Shown: positions 31,466-43,925 of the stretch, in pieces
Layout of the letters: each line of letters opens with the position of its first letter
Numbering within the stretch: the first letter of the stretch is position 1
Origin: Owenia fusiformis
Taxonomy: Eukaryota; Annelida; Polychaeta; Sabellida; Oweniidae
DNA length: 64,000 bases
NCBI GenBank assembly: GCA_903813345.2
Contig: CAIIXF020000012.1
Location: forward strand, 6,075,001 to 6,139,000
Direction of reading: 5' to 3'
The notes under the pieces: model-generated
What the model was told of the DNA's origin: nothing
The model's database searches: none
Seen by the model: only the letters and a program-made list of their open reading frames with translations
Translations under genes and position numbers: made by a program

Positions 31466-31800
31466 GAAGTAAAGAATTTGACTTGTTTCTGAAGTGTGGA
31501 TAATATTTTGTTTATAAAATGTACATTGTATGAAACAATGAGAAAATTCAGTGACATACCTATTAAAAGTTCGAAATAAGTACCTAATTCACTTTATTTT
31601 CCCATTTTTATATATTCACTACTCTTCTTTTGGTGCATGTACCTTGGTGCACTATAACTCTTTGTGCAAATGTGAAAGATGTACATGTACTCGTAGACCT
31701 TATATAAAATGAATTATGTGTTCCTGAAAATAACATATGACTCCAATGAGGACTTCATAAAATTTCGAAAGGTACACATCTCAACATTTTCCGCTATATA

Positions 31801-32866
31801 CAGGGTGTCCGGAAAGTAAAGATACAAATACTCTAATTTTAAGAGATTTAGTTTTATTGTAATTAAATTGCTACAAATTGTAGAGGAACTACAGTAGAAT
31901 ACATCGACCAGCTTTTATAACATATAGTCTAAATGTGTTAAAGTTATGGTTGTCATGGTTACGGGGGTGAGGGGTATGCGGAGCAGTTCCAGGATATCGC
32001 TAAATAGTCATAAATTGCTAGAATATAACCATTTGAAATAGTGTTAATCATTGTATTTCTTATCAGTTTTTTTTGTTCAATATTGTATTCTTGCTGCCAT
32101 AGTATTCTCTTTAGTATAGTATAATGATATCATTGATACATATCAGAACTATGTAATGTCACAAGTATAATCAAAGAAAAGGGGTATAATAGTGCTTAGA
32201 AAAAGGGTCCCTGGATTAATAGGAAAGTCAATAGTGCACCTCCACAGTCAATGCTCCAATGCACGAAGCGAAGAAAACAAATCTTACAATTGAATGTCTT
32301 GACATTAACCTTTTTGTACAATGGCCCATATTTTCCTGATGATGTCCCGTTGGACTTCTACATTAATGAATATGTTAAAGCAATATTTGTGAGAAGTTCA
32401 ACATAAAAATGAGACTAGGCTGGAAGCCAATGTTATTGGCAATCTTAGAGACTGACAGCAATGGTTTTGTCAGGTCTTTGAATCTCCGGTCAAAATGTAC
32501 CAAGAATGTTTAGATAAAGGTGGAAAATACATAATACTGGATAACAGTAGTAATGTCAAATGATTAAATAATGTTACAGTACTAATCCTTTTGCTGTTGT
32601 GGTACACAATTTGAGGCATAATAGCAACAGACGACGGAGCGTCAAGATGATATGAACAGGAGAAAAGAAATATAAAACATAATTGTGACGCTGCTCCACA
32701 TACCCGTGACTCATGTTACCATAACAACCATAACTTTTATATTTTGAAACAATTTGTCATGACAGAATTGTTACAATGTCGTCCTAGAATCTGTAGCAAT
32801 TTCATCTCACAACAGGTAAATCTAATAAAATAAGAGCATTTGTATCTTTACTTTCCGGACACCCTG
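31801..32866 (+). mobile_element. Decayed Tc1/mariner-type element, 1,066 bp
   Basis: Ends CAGGGTGTCCGGAAAGTAAA and its complement, flanked by TA. Arms of about 190 bp. On the plus strand NGPYFPDDVPLDFYINEYVK (about 32,322-32,385) resembles the WPPRSPDLTPLDFFLWGY catalytic block of mariner-type transposases, and MYQECLDKGGKY (about 32,495-32,530) its C-terminus. Many frame breaks; inactive. Confidence 0.85.
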
Positions 32867-33279
32867 TAGAGGAGCGGGAGTGGAGTTCAACTTTAATGAA
32901 ATGAAATTTGTTTTTCCAAGCATGTCAACGTTTGAAAATATCCTTTTGTATGTATATATTTATTGCCCTTTATAAAAAGGAGATACATTGGATAAAAAGA
33001 TCAATATGTACAAACAACTATTCATATTTTTCACGTCAGGCTACCGCGTTGACGTTTGTACAAAATATATCAGATTAAAACAGTTAGATATGAATACGAA
33101 TAATAAAACTTCCCCAAAGTTGGTATATTCAGAGTAATTACTTAAATTGTCCTGGGATTTTTAAAAATTTGTAGAGTGTACCTTCCCATAATAATATGAG
33201 CATAAGTCAATAAAAAGTACCATCAAATGACAATAATATATATTTGCTTTAATGAAGATTTTTACTTCAACATTTAAAG
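32867..33279. other. Intergenic gap, no gene seen
   Basis: AT-rich sequence between the mariner and the dispersed repeat at 33,280. Nothing recognised. Confidence 0.4.
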
Positions 33280-33700
33280 TTAAATAACGAGAGGGTCATA
33301 AAGTGCCAATACATAAGGGTTGTGTACTGGGAGTTTTTGGATATGGGGTTTATCCAGAGGGAGATATGCATATCTACCTGAGGGACCGTAGGAACCGAGG
33401 GTAGATGTCCACATCTCACGAGGGATGAACCCAATATCCAAACCGACCGTACATAACTGCTTTATCTTATACCAATTAGAGTTTTCAGGGGCATATGGCC
33501 ATTTCAATAGTACAAGGTGTACAAATAAACAAAACATTCATATGCAAAGTCATTTTATTGCATTACCGGAAGCGGGAAGATATGCATCGGAAGCGAAAAG
33601 ATATGCACCGAAGCGGGAGATATGGCGGGAGATATGGAGGTTCTGGATATGGAAACCTCAAAATCAGGATACGGGATATATCTTACTAACTTATCTCCCT
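33280..33700. repeat. Dispersed repeat family R, copy 1 (partner around 56,390-57,790)
   Basis: The reverse complement of 33,340-33,460 (TTATGTACGGTCGGTTTGG, ATCCCTCGTGAGATGTGG, GGTCCCTCAGGTAGATATG) matches 56,520-56,575 joined to 57,697-57,770. Also holds a GGGAGATATGG/GAAGCG purine run at 33,570-33,650. Family unknown. Confidence 0.6.
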
Positions 33701-33889
33701 TAAACTCTACTTGGCATAGGATAAGTATGCTTCATTCTGTAAAGTGTCAATTCTGTATTCTGTATCTATACCAATTATCATCCATATCCTATTCTGTCGA
33801 ATGTATCTTCCTCTTAATGTGTGAACAAAGCTAAATGGGGTTTACCTTTCCCCCCAAAGTTTATTCTTACATCGATACTTATCCTTTAA

Positions 33890-34248
33890 AGGCCCCATGC
33901 AAAGTTTGAAAATGTGTTTTTATCATTTATCATGACTTTAAAAGTTATTTTAGTTATTTTTTTACATTGTGAAATACAGGATCGTATAACACCATTGCAA
34001 AGATTGAACAAAGGACACATTATTTCAATAGTAAAATGTAACACTTAAATGTTTCAGCGTATTTAAAAAATTGCACCCTTAGTGAAATCATCATGATATC
34101 ACTTAGAATGGAAACAGTTTCAAACAAATTAAAAAGTCCTTCAAAAATCACTTTTTAAAAAAAGTTTCACATATCATATTTTATAACATTGGGTAAGACT
34201 AGGCTATATAAATAGAAGCCAAATTGGTTTTTACTTTATATGGGGCCT
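33890..34248. mobile_element. TTAA-flanked MITE at the GT92 stop codon, 359 bp
   Basis: Ends AGGCCCCATGCAAAGT and ACTTTATATGGGGCCT with TTAA at 33,886-33,889 and 34,249-34,252. TTAA duplication points to piggyBac or Kolobok-type movement. Same family as 17,889-18,035. Confidence 0.85.
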
Positions 34249-35847
34249 TTAAGGAAATGGTAAGTCCAAATCTTTGAAGACCTTGACTACATTTATGTTC
34301 AGAGCATCCCCATATTGCAATGTTGAATTATCAACAACTGTCCCTTTCAAGTACTCCTCGCACTTTTTTGGCATACTCCTACAAGAGTGCCTGTAATGGT
34401 GCACAACAATGGCTTGTTCCACAGCAGGCTTTAGGTACATCCCAGGGAACATGTTGCAGTTCTCTCTGATTGGTCCCTGTGTGTATTTACAGTAAACCGT
34501 CACATGCCATGTGACCAGCAGTGCGTACGCAGTCGCGCTGAATGTTTTATCGGAGTCGCTGTTTATGATAGAGCGTTTGAGGTACATTTGAGAATGTAAA
34601 TGCTGATGTGGTGAAATATTTACTTGACCATACGTGTCCAGGTGCCAACCAGAATGAAAGGGCCATCCTCCGACGTTAGGTAGCCTCGCCGCACCTGATT
34701 CGATGACGTCAATAATGCGAATATTTGGATCACTAGAAGAGATTATCTCATCGAGGTCTAACATAAGAATATAGTTGAATCTGTTCCTGTATCTATAAAG
34801 ACAATCATTATAGGACGTTAAATAAACCTGTGACATTATCCAACCAATTTTTTCATCATTAAGTTCATATTTTACTTTCAAATGGGGCAGTATGCTATAG
34901 AAAAACCTGTCATATTGCACATCTAGTAATCCCTTTGTCTGGTAATAATCCAAGATTTGCTCAACCTCATTCTTATTAGCATTATTGCTTTCATTGGTAT
35001 AAATCACAAAATGGTCAATCCCTGAGATTTTATGGAACTCTATCCACTCTACAAATCGTAGAACGTTTTGCGTCCCTGTGATTGGCTTAACACAAATAGA
35101 CATATTTTGTTTCACTTTTCCAGTCTTCAGTTGTTCATTTTCAATTTTCAGAAATGTTCCATCATTTGTTTCGATAGATCTACTTGTATATATTCCAACG
35201 AAATCCGTATCACTGAGGTGCGGTACATCACACCAATACGAGCTTGTGTAGAAAAGCACACCATATGGGTAAGGTGGGAAAACTGGTACAATCTTCACCG
35301 GTACATATTTGTAGCTTTTATAAGTGGCGCCATCTATTGTAAATCTGCAATACAATCTTGTCTGATTGTTTTTGATACGTGTGTTTTGGATACCGAACAT
35401 CCGGACACATGTCTCGTTAAATCGATCATCCAGATGAGCAGATTTCAGGTAAATCTCAACCCCTGGTATTTTATAGAATGCACGATTGCCCTCTTTTCCA
35501 TTCCATTGGTTGTCATGGTGACTATTTACTTGCATAGATTCCTTTTTATTTTGATTTGAACTTGATTTTGCATCTGAATCATTTCGTACTTTTAATACTT
35601 TACTTGATTGTTCTAACACAACATCTGATTGTACCAACACAATACTTGGTTGTTCCGGCACAATCTCAAGTTGCTTTAAAATGTTATCAGATCCTTTTAA
35701 ATCACGAGACTGATTTAGTATATTCGAATGATATCTCCTTAAAAATATTTCACTGGATATAAGAGATAATAAAACTGAATATGTCATTAATGCGAGAAAT
35801 AAAAGTATAATCTTTGAGACACTGATTGTGTTCCTAACACATGCCAT
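34249..35847 (-). CDS. GT92 (DUF23) family glycosyltransferase, type II membrane protein
   Basis: A 532-residue open frame in one exon. Residues 1-12 are a short cytosolic tail and 13-36 a transmembrane anchor; a Gln/Glu/Val-rich stem (about 55-110) precedes the catalytic domain (about 245-500). Family marks: KQNMSICVKPITG, VEWIEFHKISGIDHFVIY, the DXD-like MLDLDEII at 362-369 (nucleotide-sugar and metal binding) and VVHHYRHSC near the end. NxT/S sites at about 144, 161, 248 and 285 fit a Golgi-lumen enzyme. Known members add galactose to core glycans; the substrate here is unknown. The start at 35,847 gives the proper signal-anchor. The stop codon lies within the TTAA duplication of a MITE, and AATAAA (minus strand) lies at about 33,850, just beyond the MITE. 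A 5' UTR exon is likely near 36,840. Confidence 0.9.
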   Translation of the reverse strand: MACVRNTISVSKIILLFLALMTYSVLLSLISSEIFLRRYHSNILNQSRDLKGSDNILKQLEIVPEQPSIVLVQSDVVLEQSSKVLKVRNDSDAKSSSNQNKKESMQVNSHHDNQWNGKEGNRAFYKIPGVEIYLKSAHLDDRFNETCVRMFGIQNTRIKNNQTRLYCRFTIDGATYKSYKYVPVKIVPVFPPYPYGVLFYTSSYWCDVPHLSDTDFVGIYTSRSIETNDGTFLKIENEQLKTGKVKQNMSICVKPITGTQNVLRFVEWIEFHKISGIDHFVIYTNESNNANKNEVEQILDYYQTKGLLDVQYDRFFYSILPHLKVKYELNDEKIGWIMSQVYLTSYNDCLYRYRNRFNYILMLDLDEIISSSDPNIRIIDVIESGAARLPNVGGWPFHSGWHLDTYGQVNISPHQHLHSQMYLKRSIINSDSDKTFSATAYALLVTWHVTVYCKYTQGPIRENCNMFPGMYLKPAVEQAIVVHHYRHSCRSMPKKCEEYLKGTVVDNSTLQYGDALNINVVKVFKDLDLPFP

Positions 35848-36839
35848 GTTCTCATATATTGCTTTTGTTTTGTTCTCTTAGGCTCCCCTTGATGTCCCTT
35901 CTAGCCTGATGTCTCTCTGAAAATCCAAATTCAAAACATGTACTTCAACCGACCATATAACAGATAAAGTAACTGCCTTGCATTGCTAAAACTTTAAAGA
36001 AAGATTTAATGAAGACTTTTTCTGCCACCAATGTTTTTAACTTTGGTTGGTTGATATAATATAATATTGTATCAAACCCATTTTTACATCAACTTTGTGT
36101 CATTTCTTTGTTAGATATTCGGTCCTATTCAATAAGCCCTAGATTCAAAATACAGTATCATAGAAATACAAGAATGTAAGTTTGTTGTGAGGTCATAAGT
36201 ATCTCCCATTTATCGTGTATATACACTCTGTATTCGTGATATATAAATATCATGAATATCAAATTTTGTTTAAACCTATTATTAGTAACTAAGTGACTTC
36301 ATTTCCCTTCTAATATCCATGGGCTTTCAACTGGAATACCATGGCCCTCTCTTCTTGCATCATAGATTCAGAATGATATCTGACATGTCAAGAATATCTG
36401 TCTGTGAAAATATATTTCGATCCCTCGAGTCATTTGTGAAATTCTTCAAAAACGTTATCAAGCATTTCATTACATGTCATATCAATTAGAGGACACGACA
36501 CGCTTGAATTATTTAACTTTTATATAGTAAGCTCTTTGATTAAATACTGACTTTACTTGTAAGTAAAAATTAATTCCTCCAAAGATGAATAACCTCCTTG
36601 AGCATAATTCCGCAAAAACCTATCGAAGCAAAACTTTCAAAGTTAAAATAGATCGGAAACTCCTGACTTAAAATCAGAAAATTATTCATCTTAAGATTTC
36701 TTCACGTCAAACTCTTTTAACTTCAAAGTACATTTTAGGTTGATTTGACCCATAAAAGTTAATGTTATGTGTTTTCAGGTTCAGTAATGTATATTTTATG
36801 GTTTTCCTTTGAACTATCAAATAAAATAAAATTACTTAC

Positions 36840-36930
36840 CTTCTCAATATACAGATAAAGTTCTCCCAATTGACGAAATCATTTTCTGTTTCATGCTATG
36901 CTTGCGATTCAATTCACTCTCCAAACAAAA
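36840..36930 (-). other. Putative 5' UTR exon of the GT92 gene
   Basis: On the minus strand a strong donor GTAAGTAA follows position 36,841, and a usable acceptor (TTGGATTTTCAG) precedes the coding exon at 35,916. The right edge is a guess; no coding content. Confidence 0.4.
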
Positions 36931-37876
36931 AAAAAGTTTGAATGCTGCCAACGAATTGAATAATGTCTATTCTTTTTGCTTTTTGCACTATTTGAAGTTA
37001 TAAAACAATTGGCACGATACAGAAACATTGGATTTTTATCAAATCAATCCACGTGGATACGTAAACATAACAATAAAGGGGTCATCTTAAAAATACAAAA
37101 TCATGCTCGAAAGAGAGGAATTAGCAAGAAATGAAGTAAACAGGCATGTAGTTAACACTCTAAATTGAACGGAAATACAAGGAAACTTAAACAGTTCATT
37201 CAGATTTATAGAGAAATTGAGTGAAATAAGCATGAACTGCTGATACAAACACTCTCCAGCATAGACTCAATTTATATGGGACATTAATTTTTCACTGGGT
37301 CTTAGATCAAACACACAACTAAAGTTACTGTTGTCTGATGGCTTAAAATCAAATCTTTTTTAAATCCTCATACTTATCCTAAAATTCCCTACAAATATGA
37401 AAATAATTAAAATACCAGGGAAATATGAGGAATTATAATGCAAATATATGCATTCACATTCAAAAAATGTTTAAAACAAACATTAAACCAACCTCCTGTA
37501 AATATCAACTTATTTATTAATTTTTCAATTCACTTTAATACTTTAAATTGATAAAGTGGAAGATAACATTGAACTCAGAACGTGTACATGTTATTCCTTT
37601 AGTCAAACCTCACATTTAAGACAAGACTTAGCAGTGAGCTTAGAAGTGAAACATTTACACTTAAAAAACAAGGAAGGGAAACTAATTAGAGAGATGGTAA
37701 GTACTATATAACCTTCCCTTCCTTGCCCTAGGCTTTGATTAAAAAACCTCGGAACCATGTACCACATATGTGGGTTCAGTTTTTAAAATATTAAGATTAT
37801 TCAATCTCCGTTCCCGGGTCTCCATCTATGCTGAATTGTAGATGCATTAATCTGTTAATGCGCTCGTATGTCAACA
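36931..37876. other. Upstream of GT92: no gene seen
   Basis: AT-rich, no recognised repeat ends and no coding frame. Confidence 0.4.
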
Positions 37877-38077
37877 CAGGCCCGTAGCCAGGGGGGGGGG
37901 GGGTTCGATGGGCTCGAGCGAACCCCCCGCCCCCCCCCCCCCCCGGCAGAAGAATCTTTCAAAATCATGCAGTTTTTCACCATTTTGGCCATTTTTGGAC
38001 CAAAATTGTCACAAGTGAACCCCCCTGGAAATTTTCAAAAGGTGAACCCCCCTTGGCAAATCCTGGCTACGGGCCTG
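37877..38077. mobile_element. MITE of the CAGGCCCGTAGCC family, copy 1, TSD CAACA
   Basis: Ends CAGGCCCGTAGCCAGG and CCTGGCTACGGGCCTG, flanked by CAACA on both sides (37,872-37,876 and 38,078-38,082). The inside holds G- and C-runs and TTTTTCACCATTTTGG. Confidence 0.88.
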
Positions 38078-38226
38078 CAACATGTATATCTCATATATCT
38101 AACATTTGTTTAGTCATAAAATAAGTGCTATTTAATCCTTCATCAAAATTGCGCAACTGAAATGGTTGTTCACTAATAGTTTGAAGCAATCTACACTAAT
38201 ATTATTTTTTTATTTGCTGAATTCCT

Positions 38227-40331
38227 GAATTTAATATTCCCAACATATTTAAAACTAAGTTAGCGTAGATTTTCCCTATTGAATGAGCCTTTGATTGGCA
38301 CTATTTAGACAAACGATGAGTGCATTAATACATCTAAGTTAGTATTAACTAATTCAATCATCTTTTAAAACTTTAAAAATTGAACCCTTCAGACTGTATC
38401 ACAACCCATATACGTGGGTTTGAGGTACAATGTTTTTATATAAAGCCCTTGCCCTATATAGAAACCTACATGTTGACCTCCATTACTTGATTTAATGCCA
38501 TCATCTGGCACAATATATGATCAAACAAGTTGAAATCTTTCCATAAATAAGTAAATGTTACATAAACATGTATGTTGCTTGAGAAGGTTCATTTATTCAA
38601 AATTGACTTGTATGTGGTAGCTTTACAGGCCCATAGCCAGCTTTTGCCAAGGGGGGTTCACTTTTTGAAAATTTTCGGGGGGTTCACTTTAGACAACTCT
38701 GGCCCAAAACCACTTGAAAAGTACTCAGAATGGTGAAAGAACTGCATGATTTCCAAAGAAGGGAGTTTGCTCCTCCCCTGACACCCCCTCCCCTTCCTGG
38801 CTACAGGCTTTTAGCCTACAGCTACTGGCTAAATATAAGTGTGTCATAGACAGGCTCTGTCCAACTCTTTCCATGATGTCACATTTTTTGCGCAGAACAA
38901 AGATGTAATACAAGTCTAATTTGAACAACAATTGTGTTTAACTCAGCAGGTTGTCAGCCAAGGGAATAACATAGCAATAGGACAAAGATAGTGTTCACAA
39001 TGAATGAGAGGTGTCTGGGTTTATTGTAATTTCTGTTTTTGGTTATAATGCATCAAGCCCTTATGTAGCCTTTGCTAACAAATATGCCTACCTGGGAAGC
39101 AAAACCTGGGAAGCAAAAGATTGGGAGGGGGGGGGGGGAGGGGGGGTTGCTTGGAATTGATGGAACTGTCAAAAGATTTATGTACTTTTAGAAACTGGAC
39201 AAATTAAATTGTTGATGAAGATGAGAATATATAGCGCCAAGTCCCTTTCTATTCCCTCCATCCTGTGTTAGAGCCCATTGCACTTAAGTATTACAGTATT
39301 ATTATGGCTTTGCTAGGATTAAATCCCATCCCCTATAAACTATTAGAGAAGAATGGATGATGTGGCAATCTTTATATTCATGAAATCCAGCTGGACAAAC
39401 TGGTACGCCATCTTTTAAAGGAGAAAAGAACAATTTGTATGTATTTTTAGAAAACAGATGCATAAGGTTACTTGAAAAAGTAGGGAGGTTAAGATCAACA
39501 TTTTCAAAAGAACTTGAACGTGAACACGCAGAATTATAGTCCTCTATGAATTAGTTCTCCCCTTCATAATATTTTCTTGCCAGATTAAGTATGAATGTAC
39601 AGTAAAACCAGTCTAAGTGGAACACCTTTGGTACCTCTCAAAAGTATTCCACTTGCAAGGTGCTGCATTTAACATGTACGTTTCACAGTTTGAGTAAAAT
39701 AGTTGCAATCAGGTCCCTGGAAAAACTAAGTCAGAGGGAGGCAGTAATCCCTGGGGGTCATAATGTTACATGTTCAGTTACGAGATGTCTTAAAAAAGTG
39801 TAGCTTAACCTCCCCAGTAATTGATACCGTTGTATCCCTATAAAGACAATAAGGCGACACAACTCCTTTAGTTAATGAACTTAAATTGGAGATACAACAC
39901 AGATCCATATTCCATATTTTCATTTTGATGTTGGAATTCATTTTAATATATAAGTTCTTAAAAGATTCTATATTGTACATACAAAAGAAATTAACTTTAT
40001 TCCATATACATTTCTGACAAAATAATGTGCAGTCATGCACTAACATTACATGCAACTCATGTAGTAATCAACCAATAAAAACAAAGACCCATACAGGCCT
40101 ATTATAAAAAGATTATTTTTATGAAATAAATAATAATAAAAAAGTCTTAAAGAGGCACCAAATAAGTATGATAGAGTGTAAAATATTGGAAGCAATATTT
40201 TAGGGTTCAAATGAAAACTCACAGATGCCTAGCTGTCAGTAACTCCAAATTTTTCTTATTTTTTGTCACATCAAAGAAAGACCCCTAACATACTCTGTAA
40301 TATCTTCAAACATCCAGAAACAAATCACCAG
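38227..40331. repeat. Tandem segmental duplication, copy 1 (2.1 kb)
   Basis: Runs from AATATTCCCAACATATTT to CAAATCACCAG and repeats in order at 40,331-43,748 with few differences. It has no recognised gene; the 93-residue minus-strand frame at 39,774-40,055 is copied at 43,191-43,472 and shows no family features. Contains a CAGGCCCATAGCC MITE (38,626-38,808), a (G)n run at 39,124-39,147, and the left end of a GTGGAACACC repeat at 39,602. Confidence 0.93.
38626..38808. mobile_element. MITE of the CAGGCCCGTAGCC family, copy 2
   Basis: Starts CAGGCCCATAGCCAGC and ends CCTGGCTACAGGC, with TTCACTTTAGACAACTCTGG inside. The same insertion is present in duplication copy 2, so it predates the duplication. 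Confidence 0.75.
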
Positions 40332-40428
40332 AATTCAATATCCCCAACATATTTAAAACTAAGTTAGCGTAGATTTTCCCAATTGAATGAGCCTTTGATT
40401 GGCACTATTTAGACAAACTATGATGTTG

Positions 40429-41731
40429 CAGGGGCGTAGGAAGGTGTAAATTCAACACTACGCCAAAAATATGAAACAATTGTGTCAATATTCTATATCA
40501 AAACGCCTATTTTATGCTCGTAAAATGTCATTTTATGAAAACAGAGATTTTAAGCTAGCAATGTTTTTCACAACCTAAATGTGAACGGAAATACTAAAGC
40601 GATGCATTGTATGGGCGATTGGTCATACGTATAGGTTGGCGTTTCGATTTTATATGCAAGCTTTCAATCCCTGATACCTTTTTAATGTGCTTTAATATGT
40701 TCGAATGATTTTCATCATTTAAAATCACCTTGGAAAGCCTATCTTTTAAATCTCGACACAAATCATTCTCACTTTGCTAATGTCTCGAACGATTGAGACG
40801 ACCAATTTCCAAAACAATAAGAGATTTTTTAATAATTTTCGAATAATTGAATTTAGATATATAGTATTGTCTGATTCCATCGTGTACCGTGCAATACAAT
40901 ACGTACAGATTAAAGAAACTAGTTTGATCAATTGATATGAAGCTGAAACGCATTCGTGATCAATGAAACAAATAAACACCCCCACAACAAAGGTCAAATC
41001 GAGGTCAACGTGACTTAGGGGGTGCCAAAAATGTTATAAAACAAGAATCTATTATTTTTCAAATGAAAAAAAACTAGGTAATCGCTTTTCTTGAACTGAA
41101 ATCAATGAAACGTGTTATTGAATAATCAGCATTTTCAAGTTGTTTTTGTCTTTAACATTCATATTTCAAGAAGTACTACTAATAACAATTAGTGATTTAG
41201 TAAGAAAATAGATAATTGCTGACTTAACTATAATTTCTGTCTATGATTTTGCATAGCAAAGGAATATAAATCGATGTAGTGAAATTGAAAAATCAGGGTA
41301 GGGGAGAATAAAAAAATATACATCTTTTAAAGAGGTTCATCATTATAATCATATGATACCATAGTTTGCATAAGCATTACGGAACATGCAGAAAAAATGA
41401 AAAAACAGTTTTTCTCTCAAATTCGTGAAGAGAACGCGATTCACGAATATTTGGCGAAATTGTATTTTACTTTTAAAATTCATAAGATAGTCTCGATTTT
41501 CATGAAATAAAGCATGTTGGTTAGGGAATTCAATCTGTTAAATGATATTTGCCAGACAGACCAATAATGATATGGTATCCACAAAACATTTCTTTAGGCT
41601 AGTGTGCTCGAGATTACTTTTACAATTTATGAACAATGAGAAAATATGACTAAAGAACATGGGAAAATTTTTATTCTCACTTTTCAACACTACGCACTGG
41701 CGTTTTGGCGTACATTGTTCCTACGCCACTG
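40429..41731. mobile_element. hAT-like element copy B, 1,303 bp
   Basis: Ends CAGGGGCGTAGGAAGG and TTCCTACGCCACTG. Full-length relative of copy A without the internal MITE. Duplication copy 1 preserves the empty site (near 38,322-38,328). No transposase visible and no clear target duplication. Confidence 0.85.
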
Positions 41732-42045
41732 CATTGATACATCTAAGTTAGAATTAACTAATTCAATCATCTTTTAAAACTTTAAATATTGAACCCTTCA
41801 GACTGTATCACAACCCATATACGTGGGTATGAGGCAGAGGTACTATGTTTTTTTATTATATAAAGCCCTTGCCCTATATAGAAACCTACATGTTGACCTC
41901 CATTCCTTGGTTTAATGCCATTATCTGGCACAATATCTGATTAAACAAGTTGAAATCTTTCCATATACAATTACATGTTACATAAACATGTATGTTGCTT
42001 GAGAAGGTTCATTTATTCAAAATTGACTTGTATGTGGTAGCTTTA

Positions 42046-42228
42046 CAGGCCCATAGCCAGCTTTTGCCAAGGGGGTTCACTTTTTCAAAATTTTCAGGGG
42101 GGTTCACTTTAGACAACTCTGGCCCAAAACCACTTGAAAAGTACTCAGAATGGTGAAAGAACTGCATGATTTCCAAAGAGGGGAGTTTGCTCATCCCCTG
42201 ACACCCCCTCCCCCTCCTGGCTACAGGC
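42046..42228. mobile_element. MITE of the CAGGCCCGTAGCC family, copy 3 (duplicate of copy 2)
   Basis: Same sequence and flanks as 38,626-38,808, carried by the segmental duplication. Confidence 0.75.
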
Positions 42229-43925
42229 TTTTAGCCTACAGCTACTGGCTAAATATAAGTGTGTCATAGACAGGCTCTGGCCAACTCTTTCCATGATGTC
42301 ACATTTTTTGCGCATAACAAAGAAGTCATACCAGTCTTATTTGAACAACAATTGTGTTTAACTCAGCAGGTTGTTTATAATATCAGCCAAGGGAATAACA
42401 TAGCAATAGAACAAAAGATAGTGTTCACAATGAATGAGATGTGTCTGGGTTTATTGTAATTTCTGTTTTTGGTTACAATGCATCAAGCCCTTATGTAGCC
42501 TTTGCTAACAAATATGCCTACCTGGGAAGCAAAACCTGGGAAGCAAAAGATTGGGAGGGGGGGGGGAGGGGGGGTTGCTTGGAATTGATGGAACTGTCAA
42601 AAAATTTATGTACTTTTAGAAACTGGACAAATTAAATTGTTGATGAAGATGAGAATATATAGCGCCAAGTCCCTTTCTATTCCCTCCATCCTGTGTTAGA
42701 GCCAATTGAACTTTAGTATTATGGCTATGCTAGGATTAAATCCCATCCCCCATTAACTATTAGAGAAGAATGGATGATGTGGCAATCTTTATATTCATGA
42801 AATCCAGCTGGACAAACTGGTACGCCATCTTTCAAAGGAGAAAAGCACAAATTGTATGTATTCAAAGAAAACAGATGTATAAGGTTACTTGAAAAAGTAG
42901 GGAGGTTAAGATCAACATTTTCAAAAGAACTTGAACGTGAACACGCAGAATTATAGTCCTCTATGAATTAGTTCTCCCCTTCATAATATTTTCTTGCCAG
43001 ACTAAGTATAAATGTACAGTAAAACCAGTCTAAGTGGAACACCTTTGGTACCTCTCAAAAGTATTCCACTTGCAAGGTGGTGCATTTAACATGTACGTTT
43101 CACAGTTTGAGTAAAATAGTTGCAATCAGGTCCCTGGAAAAACTAAGTCAGAGGGAGGCAGTAATCCCTGGGGGTCATAATGTTACATGTTCAGTTACGA
43201 GATGTCTTAAAAACGTGTAGCTTAACCTCCCCAGTAATTGATACCGTTGTATCCCTATAAAGACAATAAGGCGACACAACTCCTTTAGTTAATGAACTTA
43301 AATTGGAGATACAACACAGATCCATATTCCATATTTTCATTTTGATGTTGGAATTCATTTTAATATATAAGTTCTTAAAAGATTCTATATTGTACATACA
43401 AAAGAAATTAACTTTATTCCATATACATTTCTGACAAAATAATGTGCAGTCATGCACTAACATTACATGCAACTCATGTAGTAATCAACCAATAAAAACA
43501 AAGACCCATACAGGCCTATTATAAAAAGATTATTTTTATGAAATAAATAATAATAAAAAAGTCTTAAAGAGGCACCAAATAAGTATGATAGAGTGTAAAA
43601 TATTGGAAGCAATATTTTAGGGTTCAAATGAAAACTCACAGATGCCTAGCTGTCAGTAACTCCAAATTTTTCTTATTTTTTGTCACATCAAAGAAAGACC
43701 CCTAACATACTCTGTAATATCTTCAAACATCCAGAAACAAATCACCAGATTTTACGAAATTATCAAAGTCCTCCCAGGCCTTGTATGAATTTATGAAATA
43801 GTCAAGAATATCTGAATATGATTGGGAGAAGAAAAAATGTGGTTGTGAATTTTTTCAAAAAGTTACCCTCACTCGTCTCTCTTTGCTGCCTCTTTAAGAA
43901 AATTGCCTAGATCATATATAAAATG

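Larger units (their letters stand above)
40331..43748. repeat. Tandem segmental duplication, copy 2 (2.1 kb + hAT-like insertion)
   Basis: Begins GAATTCAATATCCCCAACAT at the junction and ends CAAATCACCAG at 43,748. After removing the 1,303-bp hAT-like element it is about 2,114 bp, near the 2,105 bp of copy 1. Confidence 0.93.

Noticed and set aside
35068-35559. 163-residue plus-strand frame
   Set aside because: Antisense shadow of the GT92 coding exon.
39774-40055. 93-residue minus-strand frame, repeated at 43,191-43,472
   Set aside because: Its apparent conservation is due to the recent segmental duplication; composition and lack of motifs argue against a gene.
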